NCBI RefSeq assembly: GCF_001425945.1
Contig: NZ_LMEB01000004.1
Coordinates: 46,536 to 110,535 of the forward strand
Source of the DNA: Brevundimonas sp. Root1279
GTDB taxonomy: Bacteria > Pseudomonadota > Alphaproteobacteria > Caulobacterales > Caulobacteraceae
Length of the DNA: 64,000 bases
Reading direction: 5' to 3'
Below, one piece after another: positions 34,291 to 45,632 of this stretch. The notes under the pieces are model-generated. The model saw only the letters and a program-made list of their open reading frames with translations. It was not told where the DNA came from and did no database searches. A program made the translations under genes and the position numbers. The first letter of the stretch is position 1, and each line of letters opens with the position of its first letter.

Positions 34291-34475
34291 GCGACAAGCC
34301 CCTGAGCGATCTGGTCCGGCAAGGCTGGCAGGTCGTCAACTACGCGGTCAACGACGCCGGCGGGACGGCGGTCTACCACAACATCCTGGTCACGCGGCAG
34401 GGTCAGCACAAGCTGCTGACGATCCGCAAGAAGATGGTCGGCGAAGGCGTCGTCGTCTCGGAATTGGAAGTCTGA
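34287..34475 (+). CDS. Small unknown protein between nuoD and nuoE
   Basis: 62 aa, cytoplasmic. The sequence includes [18 protein letters not shown] and [13 protein letters not shown]; no family is recognised. It overlaps nuoD by four bases and shares a base with the nuoE start, so it is translated with the operon. A possible role is as a complex I accessory or assembly factor, but this is inference. Confidence 0.72.
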   Translation: MSDKPLSDLVRQGWQVVNYAVNDAGGTAVYHNILVTRQGQHKLLTIRKKMVGEGVVVSELEV

Positions 34476-35137
34476 TGTCTGTTCGTCGCCTCGCCAAGGA
34501 ACAGCCTGCCTCGTTCGCCTTCTCGAAGGCGACCAAGGCCAAGGCCGACTGGTGGATCGCCAAATATCCCGAGAACCGTCGTCAGTCGGCGGTGATCCCG
34601 ATCCTGTGGCTGGTCCAGAAGCAGGAGGGCTGGGTCTCGGAGCCCGCCATCCGCGCCATCGGCGAGCTGCTGGGCATGCCCTTCATCCGGGTGCTCGAGG
34701 TCGCGACCTTCTACACCATGTTCATGCTCGAGCCGGTCGGTAAGAGCGCGCTGATCCAGATCTGCGGCACGACGCCGTGCATGCTGCGCGGCGCCAACGA
34801 GCTGATGAAGGTCTGCAAGGACAAGATCGGTCCGAAGGACACGCTGTCCGCCGACGGTCGCTTCACCTGGCAGGAAGTCGAATGCCTGGGCGCCTGCGCC
34901 AATGCGCCGATGGCCCAGATCAACGACTACTATTTCGAAGATCTGACGCCGGAGACGATCGGCCAGATCATCGACGACTTCGCCGCCGGCAAGAAGCCCA
35001 AGCCGGGGTCGCGCGTGGGCCGCAAGAGCTCGGAGCCGGAAGGCGGGGCCCTGACCCTGACCGATCCGAAGCTTTACGACGGCTCGGCGGCCAAGAAGAT
35101 CAAGAAGCTCCCGAACAGCGATCCGGTCCCGGCATGA
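34475..35137 (+). CDS. nuoE: NADH-quinone oxidoreductase subunit E
   Basis: Holds the [2Fe-2S] cluster N1a in the peripheral arm (24 kDa family), 220 aa. The four cysteine ligands are in CGTTPCMLRGA and CLGACANAP. A C-terminal tail of about 55 residues rich in Lys, Pro and Gly follows the conserved fold. Overlaps with its neighbours are of the stop-start type. Confidence 0.96.
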   Translation: MSVRRLAKEQPASFAFSKATKAKADWWIAKYPENRRQSAVIPILWLVQKQEGWVSEPAIRAIGELLGMPFIRVLEVATFYTMFMLEPVGKSALIQICGTTPCMLRGANELMKVCKDKIGPKDTLSADGRFTWQEVECLGACANAPMAQINDYYFEDLTPETIGQIIDDFAAGKKPKPGSRVGRKSSEPEGGALTLTDPKLYDGSAAKKIKKLPNSDPVPA

Positions 35138-35400
35138 CGCGGCCGGACCTGTCAGATGAGGCGGCGATCGCCAAGTACCGCGCCGAGCTGCGCGCGGTCG
35201 CGCGCGCCCCGCGGCTGGCGGGTTTCGCCTTCGTCATCCTGGGCGCCATCGCCGTCTGGGGCTCGAACGTCCTGGGCGCGGCCGGTCAGGTCGTGCTCTG
35301 GATCGGCTACGCCGCGCTGGCGGTCGGTTGGGCGCTGATGCTCGCCGCCATCTTCATGCGCACTCGCTATCACCGCCGCCGCATGGCGGAGCTGGACTGA
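35134..35400 (+). CDS. Small two-helix membrane protein between nuoE and nuoF
   Basis: 88 aa. Two membrane segments (about residues 27-48 and 53-73) follow an Arg-rich N-terminus, and a basic tail FMRTRYHRRRMAELD follows. It overlaps nuoE by four bases. No family is recognised; it may be a complex I accessory in Caulobacterales. Confidence 0.75.
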   Translation: MTRPDLSDEAAIAKYRAELRAVARAPRLAGFAFVILGAIAVWGSNVLGAAGQVVLWIGYAALAVGWALMLAAIFMRTRYHRRRMAELD

Positions 35401-35403
35401 ATC

Positions 35404-36717
35404 ATGGTCGGAATCCTCCAAGACAAGGATCGCATCTTCACCAACCTCTACGGCCTCCAGGATTGGACGCTGGACGGGGCGAAGAAGCGCGGCGCGTGGA
35501 ACGCCACCAAGGACATGCTCGACCTCGGTCGGGACTGGATCATCACCAACGTCAAGAACTCGGGCCTGCGCGGACGCGGCGGCGCCGGCTTCTCGACCGG
35601 CCTGAAGTGGTCCTTCATGCCCAAGGAAGTGAAGGACCGTCCTCACTACCTGGTGGTCAACGCTGACGAATCCGAACCCGGCACCGCCAAGGACCGGGAG
35701 ATCATGCGCCACGATCCGCAGCTGCTGATCGAGGGCTGCCTGATCGCCTCCTTCGCGATGCAGGCGCACGCCTGCTACATCTACCTGCGCGGCGAGTACG
35801 TGCTGGAGCGCGAGCGCATGGAGGCCGCCGTCAAGGAGGCCTACGAGGCCCGCCTGATCGGCAAGAACAACGTCCACGGCTGGGACTTCGACGTCTACAT
35901 CCACCACGGCGCCGGCGCTTACATCTGTGGCGAAGAGACGGCCCTGCTGGAGAGCCTGGAAGGCAAGAAGGGCCAGCCGCGCCTGAAGCCGCCGTTCCCG
36001 GCCGGCGCGGGCCTCTACGGCTGCCCGACCACGGTCAACAACGTCGAGTCGATCGCCGTCGTCGGCACCATCCTGCGTCGCGGCGCCGAGTGGTTCGCCG
36101 GCTTCGGCCGTCCGAACAACACGGGCACCAAGCTGATGACCATCAGCGGCCACGTGAACCGGCCGTGCAACGTCGAAGAGGCGATGTCGATCCCGCTGAA
36201 GCAACTGCTCGAAGAGCACTGCGGCGGCGTGCGCGGCGGCTGGGACAATCTGAAGGCCGTCATCCCGGGCGGTTCGTCGGTACCCCTGATCACCCGCGAG
36301 ATGTCCGAAACGGCGCTGATGGACTTCGACAGCCTGCGCGAAATGCGCTCGGGCCTCGGCACCGCGGCGGTCATCGTCATGGACAACTCCACCGACCTGG
36401 TGAAGGCGATCGCCCGCATCTCGTACTTCTACAAGCATGAGAGCTGCGGCCAGTGCACGCCCTGCCGTGAGGGCACCGGCTGGATGTGGCGCGTGCTCGA
36501 GCGCATGTCGATCGGCGAGGCCGACCCGTCGGAAATCGACCTGCTGCTGGACGTCGCCGGCCAGGTCGAAGGCCACACCATCTGCGCCCTCGGCGACGCC
36601 GCGGCGTGGCCTGTGCAGGGCCTGATCCGTCACTTCCGCCACGAGATCGAAGAACGGATCTCCAACTATCGCAGCCGCCGCGCGAACTTCGCCGGCCACG
36701 CGATCGCGGCGGAGTAG
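35404..36717 (+). CDS. nuoF: NADH-quinone oxidoreductase subunit F
   Basis: NADH-binding flavoprotein, 437 aa. FMN/NADH site [13 protein letters not shown], then the N3 cluster cysteines in [13 protein letters not shown] and a fourth cysteine downstream ([10 protein letters not shown]). It begins four bases after the small membrane protein gene. Confidence 0.97.
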   Translation: MVGILQDKDRIFTNLYGLQDWTLDGAKKRGAWNATKDMLDLGRDWIITNVKNSGLRGRGGAGFSTGLKWSFMPKEVKDRPHYLVVNADESEPGTAKDREIMRHDPQLLIEGCLIASFAMQAHACYIYLRGEYVLERERMEAAVKEAYEARLIGKNNVHGWDFDVYIHHGAGAYICGEETALLESLEGKKGQPRLKPPFPAGAGLYGCPTTVNNVESIAVVGTILRRGAEWFAGFGRPNNTGTKLMTISGHVNRPCNVEEAMSIPLKQLLEEHCGGVRGGWDNLKAVIPGGSSVPLITREMSETALMDFDSLREMRSGLGTAAVIVMDNSTDLVKAIARISYFYKHESCGQCTPCREGTGWMWRVLERMSIGEADPSEIDLLLDVAGQVEGHTICALGDAAAWPVQGLIRHFRHEIEERISNYRSRRANFAGHAIAAE

Positions 36718-36719
36718 GC

Positions 36720-37214
36720 ATGCGCGCTTCCGCCGTCATCGCACTGACCGCTCTGACGCTCACCGCTTGCGGCGAGCGCTCGGAGACGGCTGCGCCGGCG
36801 GCGAAGGCGGCTCCCGAGGCGAAGGCCGCTGCCGCTGTCGCCCCGGCCGCGCCGGTCGTACTGACCGCCGCCGAACTGCGCCGCGTCTGCCGCGCGGGCC
36901 TGGCGGCGATCCACGGCCAGACCCTGTCGGCCATTTCGATCGACGGGCTGGAAGGCCCGGTCGTCAACGCCTCGTGGCGCGCGCCGGTCGACGGCGGGCG
37001 GATGCGGGCGCAGTGCCGCGTCGACGGCGATGTGGTCACCTGGAAGGCCGTCGATCGGCCGACCCCCGAAGAAAACCGCTGGATGAACCAGTCCGGCGAT
37101 CCTGTGGTGCGCTTCGTCCTTGACGGCGACGCCATCACCATCAACACGACGCTCCCCGATGGAGCGACCGCGACGGAACAGTATTCCGTCTCGGCTGAGC
37201 AAGAGGCCCGCTGA
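36720..37214 (+). CDS. Lipoprotein between nuoF and nuoG
   Basis: 164 aa. The signal peptide MRASAVIALTALTLTACGE has the lipobox LTAC, so a lipid anchor at Cys17 is expected. An Ala/Pro-rich linker (about 20-45) follows. The rest is a small soluble domain with a pair of cysteines (LRRVCRAG and RAQCRVDG) that may form a disulfide. No family is recognised. It shares a base with the nuoG start and could take part in envelope contact of complex I or be a passenger. Confidence 0.75.
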   Translation: MRASAVIALTALTLTACGERSETAAPAAKAAPEAKAAAAVAPAAPVVLTAAELRRVCRAGLAAIHGQTLSAISIDGLEGPVVNASWRAPVDGGRMRAQCRVDGDVVTWKAVDRPTPEENRWMNQSGDPVVRFVLDGDAITINTTLPDGATATEQYSVSAEQEAR

Positions 37215-39259
37215 TGCCCGTCGCCAAGGTCAACGGCGTAGAAGTCGAATTCGAGCCCGGCATGACCGTGCTCCAGGTCGCCGAAAAGGCCGGCCATGAA
37301 ATTCCGCGCTTCTGCTACCACGAGCGTCTGTCGATCGCCGGCAACTGCCGGATGTGTCTGGTCGAGGTGAAGCCCGGACCGCCGAAGCCGCAGGCTTCGT
37401 GCGCCCTCCCGGCCGCCGAGGGCCAGGAGATCTTCACCGACACGCCGATGGTCAAGAAGGCCCGCGAAGGGGTGATGGAGTTCCTGCTCATCAATCACCC
37501 GCTGGACTGCCCGATCTGCGATCAGGGCGGCGAGTGCGACCTGCAGGACCAGGCCGTCGGCTACGGCCGCGACGGCTCGCGCTATGCCGAGAACAAGCGC
37601 GCGGTCGAAGAAAAGAACATGGGCCCGACCGTGAAGACGTTCATGACGCGGTGCATCCAGTGCACCCGTTGCGTCCGCTTCATCACCGAGGTCGCCGGCG
37701 TGCCGGACATCGGCATGATCTCGCGTGGCGAGGACGCCGAGATCACGACCTACCTCGAGAAGAACATCGACTCCGAGCTGTCGGGCAACGTCAACGACCT
37801 CTGCCCGGTCGGCGCCCTGACGCACCGTCCGTGGCAGTACCACTACCGCCCGTGGGAGCTGAAGAAGACCGAGACCATCGACGTCATGGACGCCCTGGGC
37901 TCGAACATCCGCGCCGACGCCAAGGGCGCCGAGGTGATGCGCATCCTTCCGCGCGTCAACGAGGGCATCAACGAGGAGTGGCTGTCGGACATCAGCCGCT
38001 ACGCCGTCGACGGCCTGCAGCGCCAGCGCCTCGATCGACCGTACGTCCGTGAGGACGGCCGACTGCGCGCCGCTTCGTGGGAAGAGGCCCTGACCGTCGT
38101 CGCCGACAAGCTGAAGGCCGCCAGCGCCGACAAGATCGGCGTGATCGCCGGCGACCTGCAGGACGCCGAGTCGATGAAGGCGACGCTCGACCTGTTCCGC
38201 GCGCTGGGCTCGGCCAACACCGACTGCCGCCAGGACGGCGCTGTCCTGGGCTACGGCCCTCGTGAAGGCTGGCTGTTCAACTCCGGCCTGCAAGGCATTG
38301 AAAACGCGGACGCCGTCCTGATCGTCGGGGCCAACCCGCGCACCGAGGCGCCGCTGCTGAATGCGCGCCTGCGCAAGACCTGGCTGGCGGGCAAGGCCGA
38401 GATCGGCCTGATCGGCGAGCAGGTCGCCCTGACGTACGACTACGCCTACCTCGGCGCCGGTACGAAGACCCTGGCCAAGCTGCCGAAGGCGGCGATGGAC
38501 TTCCTGACCAAGGCCGAACGTCCGGCGATCATCGTCGGCTCGGCGGCTCTGGCCGGTGAGAACGGCGCGGCCGTGCTCAACGCTCTCGGCGCCCTGGCCA
38601 AGAAGGTCGGCGTCGTCGCTGACGGCTGGAACGGCTTCAACGTCCTGCACTCGGCCGCCGCGCGCGTGGGCGGCCTGGACATGGGCTTCGTCCCGGGCGA
38701 GGGCGGCCTGAGCGCTGCCGAAATGACCCAGAAGGGTGCGCTCGACGTGCTGTTCCTGCTCGGCGCCGACGAGATCGACGCCTCGGCCTCGAAGGCTTTC
38801 AAGGTCTATCTGGGCAGTCACGGCGACCGCGGCGCGCAAGGCGCCGACGTCATCCTGCCGGGCGCCGCCTACACCGAGAAGTCGGGCCTGTACGTCAACA
38901 CCGAGGGCCGGGTTCAGCTGGCGGACCGCGTGGTCTTCCCGAAGGGCCAGGCCAAGGAAGACTGGGCCGTGCTGCGCGCCCTGTCGGCGATGGTCGGCCA
39001 GACCCTGCCGTACGATACCCTCGACGCCCTGCGTTCGAAGCTGATGGCCGATCATCCGACCTTCGGCCGCGTCGATTACCTGCCGGCTCCGGCGTCGTTC
39101 GACGTCGCCGCCCTCGGCAAGAAGGGCGACCTGGGCGATGTGGCCTTCGGCTCGGCCGTCCGCGACCCCTACCTGAACAACCCGATCGCGCGCGCCAGCG
39201 TGACCATGGCCGAGCTGTCCGCCATCCGGACGGCTCCGGTCGCGATGGCTGCGGAGTAA
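37214..39259 (+). CDS. nuoG: NADH-quinone oxidoreductase subunit G
   Basis: Large peripheral-arm subunit (75 kDa family), 681 aa. N-terminal [2Fe-2S] domain with CYHERLSIAGNCRMC, then the [4Fe-4S] motifs CPICDQGGECDLQD and CIQCTRCVRF, followed by the molybdopterin-like domain. Its length fits the alphaproteobacterial form. It is followed by nuoH after six bases. Confidence 0.97.
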   Translation: MPVAKVNGVEVEFEPGMTVLQVAEKAGHEIPRFCYHERLSIAGNCRMCLVEVKPGPPKPQASCALPAAEGQEIFTDTPMVKKAREGVMEFLLINHPLDCPICDQGGECDLQDQAVGYGRDGSRYAENKRAVEEKNMGPTVKTFMTRCIQCTRCVRFITEVAGVPDIGMISRGEDAEITTYLEKNIDSELSGNVNDLCPVGALTHRPWQYHYRPWELKKTETIDVMDALGSNIRADAKGAEVMRILPRVNEGINEEWLSDISRYAVDGLQRQRLDRPYVREDGRLRAASWEEALTVVADKLKAASADKIGVIAGDLQDAESMKATLDLFRALGSANTDCRQDGAVLGYGPREGWLFNSGLQGIENADAVLIVGANPRTEAPLLNARLRKTWLAGKAEIGLIGEQVALTYDYAYLGAGTKTLAKLPKAAMDFLTKAERPAIIVGSAALAGENGAAVLNALGALAKKVGVVADGWNGFNVLHSAAARVGGLDMGFVPGEGGLSAAEMTQKGALDVLFLLGADEIDASASKAFKVYLGSHGDRGAQGADVILPGAAYTEKSGLYVNTEGRVQLADRVVFPKGQAKEDWAVLRALSAMVGQTLPYDTLDALRSKLMADHPTFGRVDYLPAPASFDVAALGKKGDLGDVAFGSAVRDPYLNNPIARASVTMAELSAIRTAPVAMAAE

Positions 39260-39265
39260 GGCCCC

Positions 39266-40330
39266 ATGGACTTCTGGACCACTCCTCTCGGCTGGACCCT
39301 CGCCACGGCGGGCGGCATCCTGCTCGTCACCGTCGGGATCCTGATCTCGCTGGCCTTCCTGCTGCTGGCCGACCGCAAGATCTGGGCGGGCGTGCAGATG
39401 CGCAAAGGCCCCAACGTCGTCGGCCCCTTCGGCCTGCTGCAGTCGTTCGCCGACTTCTTCAAATTCGTCCTGAAGGAAATCGTCGTCCCGGCCGGCTCGG
39501 ACAAGGTCGTCTTCCTGCTGGCGCCGCTGCTGACCTTCATCCTGGCCTTCGTCGCCTGGGCGGCCATTCCGTTCGCGCCGGGCTGGGTCATCTCCGACCT
39601 GAACGTCGGCATCCTGTACATCTTCGCGATCAGCTCGCTGGGCGTGTACGGCATCATAATGGGCGGCTGGGCTTCGAACTCGAAGTATCCGTTCCTCGGT
39701 TCGCTCCGCTCGGCGGCGCAGATGGTGTCCTACGAGGTCTCGATCGGCCTGGTGATCATCAACGTGATCCTGCTGGCCGGCACGATGAACCTGACCCAGA
39801 TCGTGACCCAGCAGACCGGCTGGTTCTGGAACTGGTTCGCCTTCGGCGGCGGCATCGCCACCCTGCCGACCATCATCGTCATGTTCCCGATGGCGATCGT
39901 CTTCTTCGTCTCGGCCCTGGCTGAGACCAACCGCCCGCCGTTCGACCTGCCGGAAGCGGAGTCGGAGCTCGTGGCCGGTTATCAGGTCGAGTACTCCTCG
40001 ACCCCGTACCTGCTGTTCATGATCGGCGAGTACGCCAACATCGTCTTCATGTGCGCCATGATCAGCCTGCTGTTCTTCGGCGGCTGGAATCCGGGCTTCC
40101 CGACCGACTTCCTGCAGTCCTGGCCGGAATTCCTGGCCAACCTGTTCTACTTCTTCGTGTTCTTCACCAAGATCGTCTTCTGGTTCTGCATGATCGCGCT
40201 GGTGAAGGCCTTCGTGCCCCGCTACCGCTACGACCAGCTGATGCGCCTGGGCTGGAAGATCTTCCTGCCGACGTCGCTGGTCGCTGTCGTCGTCGTCGCC
40301 GCCTGGCGCGTCTTCGGGGTGGGCGCCTGA
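39266..40330 (+). CDS. nuoH: NADH-quinone oxidoreductase subunit H
   Basis: Membrane subunit near the quinone site, 354 aa, about eight membrane segments. Conserved patterns are [19 protein letters not shown] and [20 protein letters not shown]. The stop shares one base with the next small lipoprotein gene. Confidence 0.97.
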   Translation: MDFWTTPLGWTLATAGGILLVTVGILISLAFLLLADRKIWAGVQMRKGPNVVGPFGLLQSFADFFKFVLKEIVVPAGSDKVVFLLAPLLTFILAFVAWAAIPFAPGWVISDLNVGILYIFAISSLGVYGIIMGGWASNSKYPFLGSLRSAAQMVSYEVSIGLVIINVILLAGTMNLTQIVTQQTGWFWNWFAFGGGIATLPTIIVMFPMAIVFFVSALAETNRPPFDLPEAESELVAGYQVEYSSTPYLLFMIGEYANIVFMCAMISLLFFGGWNPGFPTDFLQSWPEFLANLFYFFVFFTKIVFWFCMIALVKAFVPRYRYDQLMRLGWKIFLPTSLVAVVVVAAWRVFGVGA

Positions 40331-40554
40331 TGAACCGCCCGCTCGCCCTCATCCTGCTGCTGGCCGCCGCTTCGACGAGCGCCTGCACGGTGCCGTCCTA
40401 TGAGGCCGAGCCCACCTCGGTGTATCAGTGGCAGCGCCGGCAGGACGCGATCGAGCGTCAGTACAACGAACGTGTGCGCCTGTGCGCCAACACCAAGGAA
40501 GACGACCCGCGCAAGGAAGAGAATTGCCGCGGCGTCACCGGAGCGAAACAGTAA
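40330..40554 (+). CDS. Small lipoprotein between nuoH and nuoI
   Basis: 74 aa. The signal [19 protein letters not shown] has the lipobox TSAC, giving an anchored protein of about 56 residues after Cys19. The mature part is polar, with a coiled-coil-like [17 protein letters not shown] and two cysteines near the end (RLCANT and ENCRG). No family is recognised. Its stop shares a base with the nuoI start. With the gene at 36720 it makes two lipoproteins in this nuo operon. Confidence 0.74.
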   Translation: MNRPLALILLLAAASTSACTVPSYEAEPTSVYQWQRRQDAIERQYNERVRLCANTKEDDPRKEENCRGVTGAKQ

Positions 40555-41045
40555 TGTTGAACCGCATCGTCCAGGCCGCGAAGGGCGCACTCCTGATCGA
40601 CGCCGTCGGCGCGATCGGGCTGTCGCTGAAATACATGGCCAAGCCGAAGGCCACGGTGAACTATCCGTTCGAGCGCAACCCGCAGTCGCCGCGCTTCCGC
40701 GGCGAGCACGCGCTGCGCCGCTATGCCAACGGCGAAGAGCGCTGCATCGCCTGCAAGCTGTGCGAAGCGATCTGCCCGGCCCAGGCCATCACCATCGAGG
40801 CCGAACCGCGCGCCGACGGCAGCCGCCGCACGACCCGCTACGACATCGACATGGTGAAATGCATCTACTGCGGCCTGTGCCAGGAGGCCTGCCCGGTGGA
40901 CGCGATCGTCGAGGGACCGAACTCGGAGTTCACCACCGAGACCCGCGAAGAACTGCTCTACGACAAGGATCGACTGCTCGCGAACGGCGACCGCTGGGAG
41001 CGGCTGATCGCGAAGAATCTGGAACTCGACGCGCCTTACCGCTAA
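40554..41045 (+). CDS. nuoI: NADH-quinone oxidoreductase subunit I
   Basis: Carries clusters N6a and N6b, 163 aa. The two ferredoxin motifs are [12 protein letters not shown] and [12 protein letters not shown]. The N-terminal segment sits on the membrane arm. The ATG at 40554 shares bases with the stop of the lipoprotein gene. Confidence 0.97.
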   Translation: MLNRIVQAAKGALLIDAVGAIGLSLKYMAKPKATVNYPFERNPQSPRFRGEHALRRYANGEERCIACKLCEAICPAQAITIEAEPRADGSRRTTRYDIDMVKCIYCGLCQEACPVDAIVEGPNSEFTTETREELLYDKDRLLANGDRWERLIAKNLELDAPYR

Positions 41046-41067
41046 GGCGCAACCGCTGAACGGGGAG

Positions 41068-41089
41068 GGCGATTCCGGACGGGATCGCC
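41068..41089 (+). other. Stem-loop between nuoI and nuoJ
   Basis: GGCGATTCC (41068-41076) pairs with GGGATCGCC (41081-41089) over GGAC, with one G-U pair. The gap of 74 bases is the longest within the nuo operon. No T-run follows, so it may be an RNA-processing site rather than a terminator. Confidence 0.5.
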
Positions 41090-41119
41090 GCCCATAACCG
41101 AAAGGGGCTCGCGCCTCCG

Positions 41120-41746
41120 ATGTTGCAAGGCATTGCCTTCTATCTCCTCGCGGCGGTTGCCGTGGCGGGCGGCCTGATGGTCGTCACCGCCCGCAACCCC
41201 GTGCACAGCGTGCTGTGGCTGATCCTGTCGTTCTTCTCGTCGGCGGGGCTGTTCGTCCTGTTGGGGGCGGAGTTCCTGGCGATGCTGCTCGTCGTCGTCT
41301 ACGTGGGCGCCGTCGCGGTGCTGTTCCTGTTCGTCGTCATGATGCTGGACGTCGACTTCGTCCGGCTGCGCGAAGGGTTCGCGCGATACCTGCCGCTGGC
41401 GGTGATCGTGGCGGGCATCCTGCTGGCCGAGATGGTCATGGTTTCGCTCGTGGTCGCCAGCAACGGCGCGGCCGCGAACGCCACGGCTCCGGCGGCGCCG
41501 CTGGCTGAGGCCAGCAACGTCGAGGCCATCGGGCGCGTGCTCTACACGGACTACGTCTACTTCTTCCAGGCGGCCGGCATCGTCCTGCTGATCGCCATGA
41601 TCGGCGCCATCGTCCTGACGCTGCGCCACAAGCCGCACGTCAAGCGCCAGGACGTCGCCCGCCAGGTCGGCCGCGACGCCAAGAAGGCCATGGAAGTGAA
41701 GTCGGTCACGACCGGCGCGGGCGTCACCCCGGAGGATCTGGTCTGA
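41120..41746 (+). CDS. nuoJ: NADH-quinone oxidoreductase subunit J
   Basis: Membrane subunit of the proton-pumping arm, 208 aa, five membrane segments. The segment [21 protein letters not shown] and the following [19 protein letters not shown] with the conserved tyrosine/glycine pattern are typical. The C-terminal part is basic. The stop shares one base with the nuoK start. Confidence 0.96.
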   Translation: MLQGIAFYLLAAVAVAGGLMVVTARNPVHSVLWLILSFFSSAGLFVLLGAEFLAMLLVVVYVGAVAVLFLFVVMMLDVDFVRLREGFARYLPLAVIVAGILLAEMVMVSLVVASNGAAANATAPAAPLAEASNVEAIGRVLYTDYVYFFQAAGIVLLIAMIGAIVLTLRHKPHVKRQDVARQVGRDAKKAMEVKSVTTGAGVTPEDLV

Positions 41747-42054
41747 TGGTCGTCACCCTGCAGCACTATCTGGCGGTCGCCGCCATCCTGTTCACCATCG
41801 GCGTCTTCGGCATCTTCGTGAACCGCAAGAACGTCATCATCATCCTGATGTCGATCGAGCTGATCCTGCTCGCGGTGAACATCAATTTCGTCGCCTTCTC
41901 GGCCTATCTGAACGACGTGTCCGGGCAGATCATGGCCATGTTCGTCCTGACCGTCGCCGCCGCTGAAGCGGCCGTCGGCCTGGCCATCCTGGTGACCTTC
42001 TTCCGCAACCGCGGCGACATCGCCGTGGACGACGCCTCGGTCATGAAGGGCTGA
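41746..42054 (+). CDS. nuoK: NADH-quinone oxidoreductase subunit K
   Basis: Small membrane subunit, 102 aa with three membrane segments. The conserved glutamates lie in [11 protein letters not shown] and [11 protein letters not shown], which belong to the proton path. Confidence 0.97.
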   Translation: MVVTLQHYLAVAAILFTIGVFGIFVNRKNVIIILMSIELILLAVNINFVAFSAYLNDVSGQIMAMFVLTVAAAEAAVGLAILVTFFRNRGDIAVDDASVMKG

Positions 42055-42056
42055 TC

Positions 42057-44135
42057 GTGAACCTCGAGCTCCTTGTCACTCTCGGTGTCTTCGCGCCCCT
42101 GCTGGGCGCCGCGATCGCCGGCCTGAGCGGCCGCCGCATCGGCGACGTCGCCTCGCAGGCGGTCACCACCGGGCTGCTGTTCTTCTCGTGCGCCGTCGCC
42201 TGGACGGTGTTCAGCCAGTGGACCTGGGGCGGCCTCGAGCCGTTCACCGTCCACGTCGCGCCCTTCATCAACGTCGGCGACTTCCAGTCGAGTTGGTCGA
42301 TCCGGATCGACGCCCTGTCGGCGGTCATGCTGGTGGTGGTGACGTCCGTGTCGTCGCTCGTGCACCTGTATTCCTGGGGCTACATGGCCGAGGACCCGGA
42401 CAAGCCGCGGTTCTTCGCCTACCTGTCGCTGTTCACCTTCGCCATGCTGGCGCTGGTCACCGCCGCCGACTTCATGCAGCTGTTCTTCGGCTGGGAAGGC
42501 GTGGGCCTGGCGTCCTATCTTCTGATCGGCTTCTGGTACAAGAAGGCGACCGCCTCGGCCGCCGCCATCAAGGCCTTCGTGGTCAACCGCGTCGGCGACT
42601 TCGGCTTCGCCCTGGGCATCTTCACCATCTTCTGGATGTTCGGCACGATCCAGTTCGCCGAGCTGTTCCCGATGATCGCCTCGCGTGAAGCGACCGGCTG
42701 GGACTTCCTGGGCCATACCTGGTCGGCGCTCGACCTGGCCGCCTTCCTGCTGTTCATCGGCGCCATGGGCAAGTCGGCCCAGTTCTTCCTGCACACCTGG
42801 CTTCCGGACGCCATGGAGGGCCCGACCCCGGTGTCGGCCCTGATCCACGCGGCGACCATGGTCACCGCCGGCGTCTACATGGTCTGCCTGCTGAGCCCGA
42901 TCTTCGAATACGCGCCGATCGCCGGCCAGATCGTCGCCGTCATCGGCGCCGTCACGGCCCTGTTCGCCGCGACCGTCGGCCTGGCCCAGAACGACATCAA
43001 GCGGGTCATCGCCTATTCGACCTGTTCGCAGCTCGGCTACATGTTCTTCGCGGCCGGCGTGGGCGCCTATGAGGCGGCCATGTTCCACCTGTTCACCCAC
43101 GCCTTCTTCAAGGCGCTGCTGTTCCTGGGCGCCGGCTCGGTGATTCACGGCATGCACCACGAGCAGGACATGCGGAACATGGGCGGCCTGGCCAAGCTGC
43201 TGCCCATCACCTACGCGGTGATGACCATCGGCACGATCGCCATCACCGGCCTCGGCATCCCCGAGATCGGCGGCTTCGCCGGCTTCTATTCGAAGGACGC
43301 GATCATCGAGAGCGCCTATGCGGCCGCGGCCTCGGGCCACTCGCCGATCGGCCTGTTCGCCTTCTTCGTCGGCATCCTCGCCGCCGGCCTGACCGCCTAC
43401 TATTCGTGGCGACTGGTGTTCATGACCTTCCACAACAAGCCCGTCTGGAAGGACGCCGACCACCACGCGCACGGCGACAACGGCCACCACGACGATCACT
43501 CGTCGCACGCCCAGCTCGAAACCCACTCGGAGCCGATCGCCGGCGACGACCACCACCATGGCCCGCTGCAGCCGCATGAGAGCCCTTGGGTGATGCTGCT
43601 GCCTCTGCTGGTCCTGTCGATCGGCGCCGTCGCGGCCGGCTTCGTCTTCGCGCCGTACTTCATCGGCCATCACGAGGGCGAGTTCTGGCGCGCCGCCATC
43701 TTCTCGGGCCCGCACAACCACGTCCTTCACGACGCCCACGAGGTTCCGACCTGGGTGAAGTGGTCGCCGCTGGTCATGACCGTGTTCGGCAGCCTGTTCG
43801 CCTTCTGGCTCTATGTCCTCAAGGAGGGCATGGCGCGCCGGATGGCCGATCGTGGCGGCGTGGTCCACGCCTTCCTCTACAACAAGTGGTACTTCGACGA
43901 GCTCTATGACGCGGTCTTCGTCCGCGGCGCCAAGGCCATCGGCGACCTGTTCTGGAAGGTCGGCGACGTGAAGATCATCGACGGCTTCGGCCCGAACGGC
44001 GCGGCCTGGGCCTCGCTGAAATCCGCGGCTCGCCTGGCCAAGATCCAGTCCGGCTATGTCTATCACTATGCGTTCGTGATGCTGCTCGGCGTGGCCGGCT
44101 TCCTCGCCTACGCCATCTATGCGTGGGGAGCCTGA
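42057..44135 (+). CDS. nuoL: NADH-quinone oxidoreductase subunit L
   Basis: Antiporter-like membrane subunit with a lateral helix, 692 aa, start GTG at 42057 two bases after nuoK. Conserved patterns are [14 protein letters not shown] and the antiporter-like core [20 protein letters not shown]. Between residues 469 and 507 there is a polar loop with 12 histidines ([11 protein letters not shown] to QPHESPW), which looks longer than usual. Confidence 0.97.
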   Translation: MNLELLVTLGVFAPLLGAAIAGLSGRRIGDVASQAVTTGLLFFSCAVAWTVFSQWTWGGLEPFTVHVAPFINVGDFQSSWSIRIDALSAVMLVVVTSVSSLVHLYSWGYMAEDPDKPRFFAYLSLFTFAMLALVTAADFMQLFFGWEGVGLASYLLIGFWYKKATASAAAIKAFVVNRVGDFGFALGIFTIFWMFGTIQFAELFPMIASREATGWDFLGHTWSALDLAAFLLFIGAMGKSAQFFLHTWLPDAMEGPTPVSALIHAATMVTAGVYMVCLLSPIFEYAPIAGQIVAVIGAVTALFAATVGLAQNDIKRVIAYSTCSQLGYMFFAAGVGAYEAAMFHLFTHAFFKALLFLGAGSVIHGMHHEQDMRNMGGLAKLLPITYAVMTIGTIAITGLGIPEIGGFAGFYSKDAIIESAYAAAASGHSPIGLFAFFVGILAAGLTAYYSWRLVFMTFHNKPVWKDADHHAHGDNGHHDDHSSHAQLETHSEPIAGDDHHHGPLQPHESPWVMLLPLLVLSIGAVAAGFVFAPYFIGHHEGEFWRAAIFSGPHNHVLHDAHEVPTWVKWSPLVMTVFGSLFAFWLYVLKEGMARRMADRGGVVHAFLYNKWYFDELYDAVFVRGAKAIGDLFWKVGDVKIIDGFGPNGAAWASLKSAARLAKIQSGYVYHYAFVMLLGVAGFLAYAIYAWGA

Positions 44136-44137
44136 TC

Positions 44138-45625
<1,488 letters not shown>

Positions 45626-45632
45626 GACCCTG

